Below, one piece after another: positions 7,860 to 15,080 of a stretch of DNA of 56,322 nucleotides (the stretch's first letter is position 1; every line of letters starts with the position of its first letter). The translations under genes and the position numbers were made by a program. The DNA is from Archangium sp. (GTDB lineage: Bacteria; Myxococcota; Myxococcia; Myxococcales; Myxococcaceae), in contig JALHMW010000030.1 in NCBI GenBank assembly GCA_022843845.1, forward strand, positions 1-56,322, written 5' to 3'. Below the pieces are notes generated by a model. That model was not told where the DNA came from. It saw nothing but the letters and a program-made list of their open reading frames with translations, and searched no databases.

Positions 7860-9257
7860 TCAGTTCGGCTCGGGTTGATCGCCCGTCGGAATCGGCGCAC
7901 CGGCGTCCTGCTGGGCGTACTCCTTGAGCCGGTACTGAATCTTCCGCACCGAGATCCCCAGCACGTCGGCGGCCCGTGACGTCGAGCCGTCGACCATCTC
8001 GAGCGTGCGAAGAATCGCCTCGCGCTCGATCTCGTGCAGCGTCGCCCCGGGGATCAGCGAGTCGGCCGTGCGATCCTTCGGGCGCGGGCCCCGCAGCGTC
8101 GGCGGCAGATCGTCGCTCGTCAGCTCATTCTCGCGCGCGAGCACCACCGCGCGCTCCACCACGTTCGAGAGCTCACGCACGTTGCCCGGCCAGTCGTACG
8201 ACAGCAGGGCGTTGAGGGTGCCCGGCGCCAGGCCCTTCACCGTCTTGCCGTGCGCGTCGTTGTACTTCTCGATGAAGTGGCTCACGAGCGCGGGAATGTC
8301 GGACTTGCGCTTGCGCAGCGGCGGTAGCGTCACGCTCACCACGTTGAGGCGGTAGTAGAGATCTTCGCGAAACTTGCCCGCCTTCACCTCGACGCCGAGA
8401 TCCTTGTTGGTGGCGGTGACGACGCGCACGTCGACCTTGAGGGTCTGGGTGCCGCCGACGCGCTCGAACTCCTTCTGCTGGAGCACGCGAAGGAGCTTCA
8501 CCTGCAGCGACGGGGTCACGTCGCCGATCTCGTCGAGGAACAGGGTGCCACCGTCGGCCAGCTCGAAGCGGCCTTCACGTTTACCGGCCGCGCCCGTGAA
8601 GCTGCCCTTCTCGTGACCGAAGAGCTCCGACTCGAGCAGCGTCTCGCTGAGCGCCGCGCAGTTCACCTTCACGAAGGGCTTGTCGCGGCGGGGTGACTCC
8701 TCGTGAATGGCCTGGGCGATCAGCTCCTTGCCCGTGCCCGACTCGCCGAGCACCAGCACCGTCGCCTTGGTCGGCGCGGCGCGCTTGACGACGTCGAACA
8801 CCGCCTGCAGCTCGCCGCTGTCTCCGATGATGTTGTTGAAGCGGTGCTTCTCGTGCAAGCGCTCGCGCAGCAGCGCGTTGTCGCGCTTGAGCATGCGGGT
8901 CTCGAGCGCCTTCTCGAGCTTCACCAGCACCGCGCTCACGTCGACCGGCTTGGTGATGTAGTCGTGCGCGCCGCCGCGCATCGCCTCGACGGCCGTCTCG
9001 ATGCTGCCGAACGCCGTCACCATGATGAAGAGGTTGTCGAACCCTTCGGCGCGCGCCTTCTTCAGCAGCTGCAGCCCATCCATCTTCGGCATCTTGATGT
9101 CGCAGAGGACGGCGTCAGGGTTGAACTGCGTCAGCTTCTCGAAGCCCGCCTCGCCGTCGGCAGCCTCAGCGACGTCGTAGCCCTCCTCACGGAGGATCGT
9201 CGTCAGCGCCTCACGGGCGTTCTGCTCGTCATCAACCACGAGGATTCGATGGGGCAT
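7860..9257 (-). CDS. NtrC-family sigma-54-dependent response regulator
   Basis: 465 residues with the classic three parts. Receiver 1-120: VVDDE, Asp53 in [12 protein letters not shown], Lys102 in ITKPVD. AAA+ domain about 140-375: Walker A GESGTGKE at 170-177, GSFTGA at 217-222 (Ser variant of the sigma-54-contacting GAFTGA loop), Walker [11 protein letters not shown] near 236-245, and arginine-finger region [13 protein letters not shown] Fis-type helix-turn-helix sits near 410-450 ([20 protein letters not shown]). It should activate sigma-54 promoters when phosphorylated. An AGGAAG ribosome site lies just upstream of the ATG at 9257. No cognate kinase is adjacent on the same strand; the convergent receiver-kinase and the GAF kinase at 15-17 kb are the nearest candidates. 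A universal stress gene lies 49 bases upstream on the same strand. Confidence 0.93.
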   Translation of the reverse strand: MPHRILVVDDEQNAREALTTILREEGYDVAEAADGEAGFEKLTQFNPDAVLCDIKMPKMDGLQLLKKARAEGFDNLFIMVTAFGSIETAVEAMRGGAHDYITKPVDVSAVLVKLEKALETRMLKRDNALLRERLHEKHRFNNIIGDSGELQAVFDVVKRAAPTKATVLVLGESGTGKELIAQAIHEESPRRDKPFVKVNCAALSETLLESELFGHEKGSFTGAAGKREGRFELADGGTLFLDEIGDVTPSLQVKLLRVLQQKEFERVGGTQTLKVDVRVVTATNKDLGVEVKAGKFREDLYYRLNVVSVTLPPLRKRKSDIPALVSHFIEKYNDAHGKTVKGLAPGTLNALLSYDWPGNVRELSNVVERAVVLARENELTSDDLPPTLRGPRPKDRTADSLIPGATLHEIEREAILRTLEMVDGSTSRAADVLGISVRKIQYRLKEYAQQDAGAPIPTGDQPEPN

Positions 9258-9306
9258 TTATGCACTTCCTGCGCGCTTCTGAAGGCGCCTGCAATTCCTG
9301 CGTGTA

Positions 9307-9717
9307 TCAGCGAACGACGAGGACGGGACGCTTGCAGATGTGAACGAGGCGATCGGTCACGCTGCCGATGAGCATCCGGGAGACGGCTCCACGGCCCTTG
9401 GAGCCCACCACGACGAGGTCGAAGTTGCCCGTGTCGGCGACGTCTGCGAGGCGCTCGGCCGCGGAGCCGGTGAGGTTCATTCGCTCACACGTCATTCCGG
9501 TCTCTTTCGCGGCGGCCTCCAGCAACCTCTCGCCTGCAGCCACCGCCTCTTCCGTCCACGGTTGAATGCCGAAGGGCACCTCGGGCGGCACGAAGGTCGG
9601 CGGGACGATGTGCGCCAGCGTCAGCTGGGCGTTCAAACCCCTGGCGAGGGTGACGGCGGTGCGGGCTGCATGCATCGAGGCCTCGGAGCCATCGATCGCG
9701 ACGAGGATCTTCTTCAT
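9307..9717 (-). CDS. universal stress protein, UspA family
   Basis: 136 residues. The ATG at 9717 is chosen because a GGAGGT ribosome site lies eight bases upstream; an upstream in-frame start at 9768 has none. The protein opens with the UspA strand KKILVAIDGSEAS and ends with the nucleotide-binding signature VVGSKGRGAVSRMLIGSVTDRLV, i.e. G-2x-G-9x-G-(S/T), so it probably belongs to the ATP-binding branch. Single-domain cytosolic Usp proteins of this size usually dimerise and respond to starvation or redox stress. It lies upstream of the NtrC-type regulator on the same strand and divergent from a cytochrome c'-like gene, with an 83-base shared control region. Confidence 0.93.
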   Translation of the reverse strand: MKKILVAIDGSEASMHAARTAVTLARGLNAQLTLAHIVPPTFVPPEVPFGIQPWTEEAVAAGERLLEAAAKETGMTCERMNLTGSAAERLADVADTGNFDLVVVGSKGRGAVSRMLIGSVTDRLVHICKRPVLVVR

Positions 9718-9772
9718 GGGCGACCTCCAGAGAACCCGTAGGGATGCACATGTCGGGCCGTGAACCACCCGA

Positions 9773-9787
9773 TGGCGCTGCTGTTGC
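9773..9787 (+). promoter_or_regulatory. possible sigma-54 promoter (-24/-12) upstream of the cytochrome gene
   Basis: TGGCGC, five bases, TTGC fits the consensus TGGCAC-N5-TTGC with one mismatch. The GG and GC dinucleotides are correctly spaced, and an NtrC-type activator is encoded 0.5 kb away. It would place transcription start about two bases before the ATG at 9801, which would mean an almost leaderless message. A chance match in GC-rich DNA is quite possible. Confidence 0.25.
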
Positions 9788-9800
9788 TAGGAACAGGCGC

Positions 9801-10307
9801 ATGCGCCCACTCGTGCCTGCACTCCTCGTGTTGCTCGCTTTCCCTGCTGCGGCCGACGACAAGAAGCCGAAACCTTCGACGAAGCCGCCCGTCGTCGCGA
9901 AGGAAGCTGTGCGCGACGATCAGAGCCTGGGTCGGCCCGAGTACCTGTCAGATCTCGCCCGACAGATCCTTCGTCGCCGCATGGAGCGCCACGGCCGCGA
10001 CATGATTCACCTCATGACGGGGGTGGTGCTGCTGCGCCGTGAGGTCGTGCAGACCATCGCGCAGGAGCTCGCTCGAGAGCCGCGCATCACCCGCCCTCTC
10101 CCCGACGCGCGCGACGAGCTGAACTCGGCGCTCCCCGAGCGCTTCTTCGTGCTCCAGGACGAATTGCGCGATCGCGCAAAAGCGCTCGAAGAAGCGGCGA
10201 AGACGCGCAACGACAAGGAGCTCGGCGAGTCCTTCGCGCGGCTCACCCAGACCTGCGTCGCGTGTCACAGCGCGTTCCTGGCGCCAAAGGGCACCGAGCC
10301 GCAGTGA
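9801..10307 (+). CDS. exported class II (cytochrome c'-like) monohaem cytochrome
   Basis: 168 residues from ATG 9801, where the signal peptide begins directly (MRPLVPALLVLLAFPAAADD; likely cleavage after the second AAA). After a Lys/Pro-rich linker the mature part is largely helical. A single haem c site CVACH sits at residues 152-156 near the C-terminus (RLTQTCVACHSAF). C-terminal CxxCH in a helical bundle is the hallmark of cytochrome c'/c-556 proteins, which are periplasmic electron carriers or NO/CO binders. No second CxxCH is present. The exact subfamily is uncertain; the gene is monocistronic as far as can be seen and divergent from the Usp gene. Confidence 0.78.
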   Translation: MRPLVPALLVLLAFPAAADDKKPKPSTKPPVVAKEAVRDDQSLGRPEYLSDLARQILRRRMERHGRDMIHLMTGVVLLRREVVQTIAQELAREPRITRPLPDARDELNSALPERFFVLQDELRDRAKALEEAAKTRNDKELGESFARLTQTCVACHSAFLAPKGTEPQ

Positions 10308-10393
10308 TTGCGCGCACGCCGGGCCTGGCTTGATGCGCGCCAAGGCCTCCCTCCCATTGAGTACGTGGAACATCGATTGCAGAATCCAGGGGC

Positions 10394-10654
10394 ATGTCGG
10401 GCGGCAATCACCACGTTGGCTATGGAACCGGGATGATGGGCGACGCCCGTCGCGCGCTGGTCTCCCGACGCGAAGCACTCCGCGCACAAGGCGCGTCTGA
10501 AGCTGCGCAGCTCGAGTTGAGGGACGTAGAAGAGGCCCTGCTGCGAATCGACGCCGGCACCTGGGGCCGATGCCTCAAGTGCGGCGGAGCGATCGGCCGC
10601 GATCGCTTGCGCGCCGTGCCCGACGCCCACTTCTGTCTGCCCTGCGGCCGCTGA
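10394..10654 (+). CDS. DksA/TraR-family C4 zinc-finger protein
   Basis: 86 residues. A helical first half (ARRALVSRREALRAQGASEAAQLELRDVEEALLRID, residues 18-53) is followed by GTWGRC and a four-cysteine zinc finger: Cys60, Cys63, Cys81, Cys84 (CLKCGGAI ... RLRAVPDAHFCLPC). This matches the C-terminal DksA/TraR motif, including the RLxAxPxAxxCxxC tail. It is much shorter than DksA (about 150) and close to TraR-like size. The acidic coiled-coil tip that reaches into the RNA polymerase secondary channel is short, so the mode of action may differ. The stop lies 13 bases from the stop of the convergent acyl-CoA dehydrogenase gene. Confidence 0.85.
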   Translation: MSGGNHHVGYGTGMMGDARRALVSRREALRAQGASEAAQLELRDVEEALLRIDAGTWGRCLKCGGAIGRDRLRAVPDAHFCLPCGR

Positions 10655-10667
10655 CGCAACCGAACGA

Positions 10668-11819
10668 TCAGAGCCCCAGTTGCTTGGCGATGATCTCGTT
10701 CATGATCTCGCTGGTGCCGCCACCGATGGGCCCCAGGCGCGCGTCTCGCCAGTGCCGCTGAATGTCGTACTCCATCATGTAGCCAGCGCCGCCGTGCAGC
10801 TGCAGCGATCGATCGGCGAGCCTGCAGCACATCTCGGTCGCGACCTTCTTGGCCATCGCCGTCACGCCGAGCGCCCACTCACCCGCCGCGTGCAGCCGCA
10901 GCGCGTGGTACGTCAGCTGTCGCGCGGCCTCGAGCTCGGTGGCCATGTCGGCGAGCTGGTGCTTCACGACCTGGAACTGAGCGACGCGCTGCCCGAAGGC
11001 CTGCCGCTCCATCACGTACGAGCGCGCCCCTTCAAGGATCGCCTCGGCAGCGCCGACGGAGCCCAGGGCGAGGGTGATCCGCTCCCACACGAAGTTCCCC
11101 ATCACCTGGCCGAAGCCATCGTTCTCGGTGCCCAGCAGGTTCTTCACCGGTACGCGACAGTCGTCGAAGAACAGCTCCGCCGTGTCGCTCGCGCGCCAGC
11201 CGAGCTTCTTGAGCTTCTTCGAGACCCCGAACCCCGGCGTGCCCTTCTCGACCACCAGCATCGAGAGCCCCTTGTGCCCACGCGCGAGGTCGGTCTTGAC
11301 GGCGACGATGACGTAGTCGGCCACCACGCCGTTGGTGATGTACGTCTTGGAGCCGTTGACGATGTAGTGATCGCCGTCCCTGCGAGCCGTCGTCTTCAGG
11401 CCCGCGACGTCGCTGCCTCCACCCGGCTCGGTGACGGCGAAGGCGCCGATCTTCTCGCCTCGAATCGCGGGAGCGAGGAAGCGCTGTTTGAGGTCCTCGT
11501 TCCCGAAGAGATGAAGCGGCCCGGTGGCGATGGTGGCCTGAGCGCCGAGCCCTGCAGCGACGCCGCCCGAGCCGCACTTCGAGAGCTCCTCGTGCAGCAC
11601 CGCCTCGTAGAAGACGCCTGCGTTGGTGCCGCCGTGCGCCTCAGCGTACTTGAGCCCGAAGAACCCCTGCTCCGCCGCCTTCGAATAGAGCTCGCGCGGA
11701 AACGCCTCGGCCTCTTCCCACGCGCCGACGTGCGGCACGATCTCTCGCGCAACCCAGGCGCGCACCGTGCTTCGAAACGCCTCGTGCTCTTCGGTGAACG
11801 TCGCAAAGCCGCTGCTCAT
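10668..11819 (-). CDS. acyl-CoA dehydrogenase, long-chain/isovaleryl type
   Basis: 383 residues, the normal length. It oxidises acyl-CoA to the 2,3-enoyl-CoA using FAD and passes electrons to ETF. Family signatures: AVTEPGGGSDVAGLKT (FAD/substrate), KTYITNGVVADY, RQAFGQRVAQFQVVKHQLADM, LQLHGGAGYMMEYDIQRHWRDAR and GGGTSEIM. The Glu that is catalytic in medium- and short-chain enzymes (IYEGT) is Gly here (IGGGT near residue 367). Glu246 in WERITLA is instead placed like the helix-G base of LCAD/IVD, so this is a functional enzyme of that branch. The C-terminal segment resembles LCAD (GTSEIMNEIIAKQL). No other fatty acid genes are adjacent. Substrate length cannot be fixed from sequence. Confidence 0.92.
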   Translation of the reverse strand: MSSGFATFTEEHEAFRSTVRAWVAREIVPHVGAWEEAEAFPRELYSKAAEQGFFGLKYAEAHGGTNAGVFYEAVLHEELSKCGSGGVAAGLGAQATIATGPLHLFGNEDLKQRFLAPAIRGEKIGAFAVTEPGGGSDVAGLKTTARRDGDHYIVNGSKTYITNGVVADYVIVAVKTDLARGHKGLSMLVVEKGTPGFGVSKKLKKLGWRASDTAELFFDDCRVPVKNLLGTENDGFGQVMGNFVWERITLALGSVGAAEAILEGARSYVMERQAFGQRVAQFQVVKHQLADMATELEAARQLTYHALRLHAAGEWALGVTAMAKKVATEMCCRLADRSLQLHGGAGYMMEYDIQRHWRDARLGPIGGGTSEIMNEIIAKQLGL

Positions 11820-11869
11820 GATGCGCTCCTGTCGTCGTCAGGCCGGTGAGGTCTGGCCCGTCTCGTTCG

Positions 11870-11898
11870 TTGCGTTTCGGGTGTCTTCTGCCTAGAAG
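11870..11898 (+). promoter_or_regulatory. probable sigma-70 promoter of tRNA-Cys
   Basis: TTGCGT at 11870-11875 and TAGAAG at 11893-11898 are separated by 17 bases. Transcription would start about 11905, seven bases before the mature tRNA. The match to TTGACA/TATAAT is partial, but the spacing and the position relative to the tRNA are what is expected. Confidence 0.45.
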
Positions 11899-11911
11899 CC
11901 CAGCCGGTTAC

Positions 11912-11983
11912 GGCGGCATAGCCAAGTGGTAAGGCAAGGGTCTGCAAAACCCTCATCCCCCGGTTCGAATCCGGGTGCCGCCT
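11912..11983 (+). tRNA. tRNA-Cys (GCA)
   Basis: 72 bases fold as a standard cloverleaf: acceptor GGCGGCA/TGCCGCC with T as discriminator, a D-arm around GCCAAGTGGTAAGGC, anticodon stem AGGGT/ACCCT with loop CTGCAAA (anticodon GCA at 11944-11946), and T-arm CCCGG-TTCGAAT-CCGGG. CCA is not encoded. This is a cysteine tRNA, not tRNA-Sec, so it does not itself supply the selenocysteine proposed at 43580. Confidence 0.97.
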
Positions 11984-11991
11984 CTCAAACG

Positions 11992-12040
11992 CCCGGAGTC
12001 GCCTGCATGATCGTGCAGGCCTCTTCGGGTTTCGTTTTTT
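11992..12040 (+). terminator. rho-independent terminator of tRNA-Cys
   Basis: A long hairpin: outer stem CCCGGAG (11992-11998) with CTTCGGG (12023-12029, one G-U), a 2x2 internal loop, and inner stem GCCTGCA (12001-12007) with TGCAGGC (12014-12020) closing a six-base loop. It is followed by TTTCGTTTTTT (12030-12040). The element is well placed eight bases after the tRNA. It contains an ATG at 12007 that is in frame with the next gene but is therefore unlikely to be its start. Confidence 0.88.
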
Positions 12041-12048
12041 CCGTGCAC

Positions 12049-13764
12049 GTGACCCGAGCAGCGCTCGCCATCCTCCTCGCCTCCGCCTGCGCGCACGCGG
12101 GAAAACCGGGCGACGTGCCGATGCCTCCGCCTCCGGCACCGAAGGCTCCGACAGACGCGGGCGTTCGGAGCGCCGAGCTTCCTCCTGCGCCAGGCGCCGC
12201 AGAGTCGCGCCGCCTCGACTTCAAGAACGGCGCGCCCGTCATTCCGGTCAGGTTGATGGAGGGCAACGCCGCCGTCTCGTTCGCTTCGAAGGGCCGCCTG
12301 CGCTTTCGCGTCTCGGCGCTCGTCGAGGGGCAGCGCGTCGAGAAGGTCGTCGAAGGCCCAGCTGGCACCGAATGGCAGGTGCGCCTCGTCAAGGGCACCC
12401 CGGCCGAGCTCGTCGCGCGCATTCAGATCGCCGAGGTGGCCTTCAACGACAAGGTGGGGCTCGCGTCGGCACAGCAGGAGTGGGCAGACCGCGGGCTCTC
12501 GACGAAGTCGCAGGTGCTGGGCGCCCTCTACGGCATCGCGGGCAAGGTGATCGACACCCGCCGCTACGTGCTGGTGGTCGATCAACCGCCCGCGCCACCC
12601 GCCTCGCTCGCTGCCCAGCAGGCCGACATCCTCACGAAGCACCAGGTGCGCACGTCGCTGCTCGAAGAGGTGAAGACGGCGCAGCGCGCGGTGATCGAGC
12701 TGCTCGACGGCGCCGGCGGCGTCATCGCCACCGCGCAGGACAAGCTGGTGGCCGACTCGCTCGACGCAGCGCCCATCGAGGTGCGGCGCGTCGAGTTCGG
12801 GGTCGGCTACGACTTTCACAACTTCGAAGATCGCAGCTACCGCGGCGCGATTCAGTTCTCGGCCGATCGGTCGGGGCGCCTCGCCGTCATCAACCAGATC
12901 GGCATGGAGGAGCTCCTCAAGGGCCTCGTCCCCTCCGAGATCTTCGCCAAGGCCCACCTCGAGGCGCTCAAGGCGCAGGCCGTCACCGCGCGCGCCGAGG
13001 TGCTGGCGAAGGTGGGCCTCAAACACGTGGCCGACCCGTACTTCCTGTGCACCGAGCAGCACTGCGCCGTGTACCGCGGCGTCTCGGGCGAAGCGGCGTC
13101 GACCAACGCAGCCGTCGACGCGACGCGGGGAGAGATGTTGTTCGATCTCGAGGGCCGCCTCGTCGACGCCGTCTACAGCGCGGTCTGCGGAGGCCACACC
13201 GAGCACAACGAGATCGTCTGGGGCGGCGTGGCGAACCAGGCCCTGCGCGGCCGGCCCGACGTGCTGCCCGGGAGACCGGCGACGCCAGCGCCTTCGAAGG
13301 ACCTGAAGGCGTTCTTGTCGACCGAAGGTGCCTACGCCTGCCGGCTGTCGACGTTCGCAGCGCCGACGAAGTTCCGCTGGGAGAAGCGGTTCAGCTCGAA
13401 GGAGGTCGACGACAAGCTCGCGCCCTTCAAGGTCGGCCGCGTGATGGCGATGACGGTGAGTGAGCGCGGCGTCTCAGGGCGCGCTCGGCTGCTTCAGGTC
13501 TCTGGTGAAGACGGCGCGACCACCATTCGTGGCGAGCTCGTCATCCGGCGGCTCTTCTCGAACCTGAACAGCGCGATGTTCGAGGTGAAGGCCGAGCGCG
13601 ACCCGAAAGGGCGGCCGACCGGCTGGGCCTTCACGGGCGGCGGCTGGGGCCATGGCGTCGGCATGTGCCAGACCGGCGCCATCGGCCGCGCCGAGGCCGG
13701 GCAGACCTACCAGCAGATCCTCGAGCACTACTTCGGCGGGGCGACGGTCAGCCGCGTGTATTGA
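12049..13764 (+). CDS. SpoIID/LytB-domain lipoprotein, probable peptidoglycan lytic enzyme or enhancer
   Basis: 571 residues from GTG 12049 (GTG 12043 also possible). This start follows the tRNA terminator and opens a lipoprotein signal with a candidate lipid Cys14 (TRAALAILLASACAHAG). The first ~250 residues are of unknown fold. The SpoIID domain then runs roughly 260-450 and again at the C-terminus: RSYRGAIQFSADRSG, VINQIGMEELLKGLVPSEI, AVTARAEVLAKVG, YSAVCGGHTEHNEIVWGG, and the final GGGWGHGVGMCQTGAIG with TYQQILEHYF. In SpoIID the Glu after the IxxEEYLKG-like motif takes part in lytic transglycosylation of denuded glycan. Here the sequence is MEELLKG, so that residue is kept. In a Gram-negative this would act on septal or envelope peptidoglycan from an outer-membrane anchor. 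Confidence 0.88.
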   Translation: MTRAALAILLASACAHAGKPGDVPMPPPPAPKAPTDAGVRSAELPPAPGAAESRRLDFKNGAPVIPVRLMEGNAAVSFASKGRLRFRVSALVEGQRVEKVVEGPAGTEWQVRLVKGTPAELVARIQIAEVAFNDKVGLASAQQEWADRGLSTKSQVLGALYGIAGKVIDTRRYVLVVDQPPAPPASLAAQQADILTKHQVRTSLLEEVKTAQRAVIELLDGAGGVIATAQDKLVADSLDAAPIEVRRVEFGVGYDFHNFEDRSYRGAIQFSADRSGRLAVINQIGMEELLKGLVPSEIFAKAHLEALKAQAVTARAEVLAKVGLKHVADPYFLCTEQHCAVYRGVSGEAASTNAAVDATRGEMLFDLEGRLVDAVYSAVCGGHTEHNEIVWGGVANQALRGRPDVLPGRPATPAPSKDLKAFLSTEGAYACRLSTFAAPTKFRWEKRFSSKEVDDKLAPFKVGRVMAMTVSERGVSGRARLLQVSGEDGATTIRGELVIRRLFSNLNSAMFEVKAERDPKGRPTGWAFTGGGWGHGVGMCQTGAIGRAEAGQTYQQILEHYFGGATVSRVY

Positions 13765-13849
13765 CGCACGGCACACACTGTAGGTGCCCCCCTGAATTCA
13801 CTGAGGGCGGTGCCCTGCCAGTGAGGACGCTCGGCGTTATGCTCGCCTG

Positions 13850-15076
13850 GTGCTGCTGGTACCCCGCCCCAACGCCACTCGAGACCCGCGCTGGCTGCGC
13901 GCGGGCCTGGCGTTCGGCTTTGCAATCGCGGGCCATGCCGTGCTGGTCGCGCTGCTGCTGTTCCTCTCGCACCTCAAGCTCGACACGCCGCCGCTCCAGC
14001 GCGCGAGGGTCGATCGGCCCGTGGCGTTCCGGGGGATCAGCGCGGCGCAGTTCGATCAAAACCGCGGCAAAGACGCGCCCGCCCTCGCGATGCGGGAGCC
14101 GAAGAAGCGCCTCGAGAAGCCGAAAGAGAAGAAGGTACCCGAGCAGGCGCCCGGTCAGGTCGTCGACGTGGCGCCTGGCAACGGTGAGGTGTCGCCCGAC
14201 GCGAAGTTCGCCGCCGAGACGAACAACACGGTGAAGAAAGAGACGCGCGCGAAGGAGCAGACCGCGTTCTACCGGAACGCGATGCCGCAGCGCACCTCGA
14301 CGAAGGCCATCGACACCAAAGGCACCGACCCCGTCGAGGCCGCCGTGGTCAGCGGCAACAACGGCGTGGGTCAAGATGACCGGCCGCTGCGTGAGACGCC
14401 GAAGGCGATGGCGCTCGAGGTCCCCAACCAGCAGGCGAAGTCAGAGCTCGCCATGAGGGCGCCGACCACAGGCGGCGTCGGACCTGTCGTGGCCAACCGC
14501 CCCGAGGTCGAAGCGATGAAGGGCAACTCGCAGCGCCTCAACCTGCAGCTGGGGGCGACGGGCGCCGAGCCCGACGGCTCGGAAGGCCGCGCGGGGACCG
14601 AAGGCGCAGTGAACCTGCTCCCGTCACCTGCCGTGCTCGACTCGGTCTCTGGCGCGGCGGCCAACGATCACCTGCAGGACGTCGATGAAGGTGACGGCAC
14701 GTTCCTCAACACGCGCGAGTGGAAGTACGCGAGCTTCTTCAATCGCGTGAAGCAGTCGGTGGGGCAGCAATGGAACCCCAACGCGCAGCTGCGCCTGCGA
14801 GATCCGACGCTGCAGGTGTACGGGGGCCGCGACCGCCAGACGCTGCTCCAGGTGACGCTGACCGCCGACGGGCACCTCAAGGAGGCCTGGGTGGAGCGCT
14901 CCTCTGGCCTCGACTTCCTCGATCTCGAAGCCGTGAAGGCGTTCGAACGGGCACAGCCCTTCCCCAACCCTCCTCCAGGCCTCATCGCGTCGGACCAGAC
15001 GGTGAAGTTCCAGTTCGGGTTCTACCTCGAGATGTCGGGACGGCCGGGTCTGCGGCTGTTCCGCGCCCAGGACTGA
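13850..15076 (+). CDS. TonB-family C-terminal domain protein, inner-membrane anchored
   Basis: 408 residues from GTG 13850; the ATG at 13839 is out of frame. One N-terminal membrane anchor (residues ~17-43: AGLAFGFAIAGHAVLVALLLFL) is followed by a long periplasmic spacer rich in Lys, Glu and Pro (KKRLEKPKEKKVPEQAPG) of about 250 residues. A TonB-like C-terminal domain follows (VKQSVGQQWNP, LLQVTLTADGHLKEAWVERSSGLDFLDLEAVKAFERAQPFPNPP). This plan matches energy-transducing TonB or the TonB/TolA-like proteins common in myxobacteria. No ExbB/ExbD or receptor gene lies in the window, so the partner is unknown. It converges on the GAF kinase gene with only four bases between the stops. Confidence 0.82.
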   Translation: MLLVPRPNATRDPRWLRAGLAFGFAIAGHAVLVALLLFLSHLKLDTPPLQRARVDRPVAFRGISAAQFDQNRGKDAPALAMREPKKRLEKPKEKKVPEQAPGQVVDVAPGNGEVSPDAKFAAETNNTVKKETRAKEQTAFYRNAMPQRTSTKAIDTKGTDPVEAAVVSGNNGVGQDDRPLRETPKAMALEVPNQQAKSELAMRAPTTGGVGPVVANRPEVEAMKGNSQRLNLQLGATGAEPDGSEGRAGTEGAVNLLPSPAVLDSVSGAAANDHLQDVDEGDGTFLNTREWKYASFFNRVKQSVGQQWNPNAQLRLRDPTLQVYGGRDRQTLLQVTLTADGHLKEAWVERSSGLDFLDLEAVKAFERAQPFPNPPPGLIASDQTVKFQFGFYLEMSGRPGLRLFRAQD

Positions 15077-15080
15077 AACG

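Noticed and set aside
10668..11819. Inactive acyl-CoA dehydrogenase because of the missing C-terminal Glu
   Set aside because: Glu246 occupies the helix-G position used by long-chain and isovaleryl dehydrogenases.
11912..11983. tRNA-Sec that would serve the selenoprotein
   Set aside because: Anticodon is GCA, acceptor stem is seven pairs and the size is 72 bases; tRNA-Sec has UCA, a longer acceptor and a long variable arm.
12007..12009. ATG as start of the SpoIID lipoprotein
   Set aside because: It lies inside the stem of the tRNA-Cys terminator, and the residues it adds precede and spoil the lipoprotein signal peptide.
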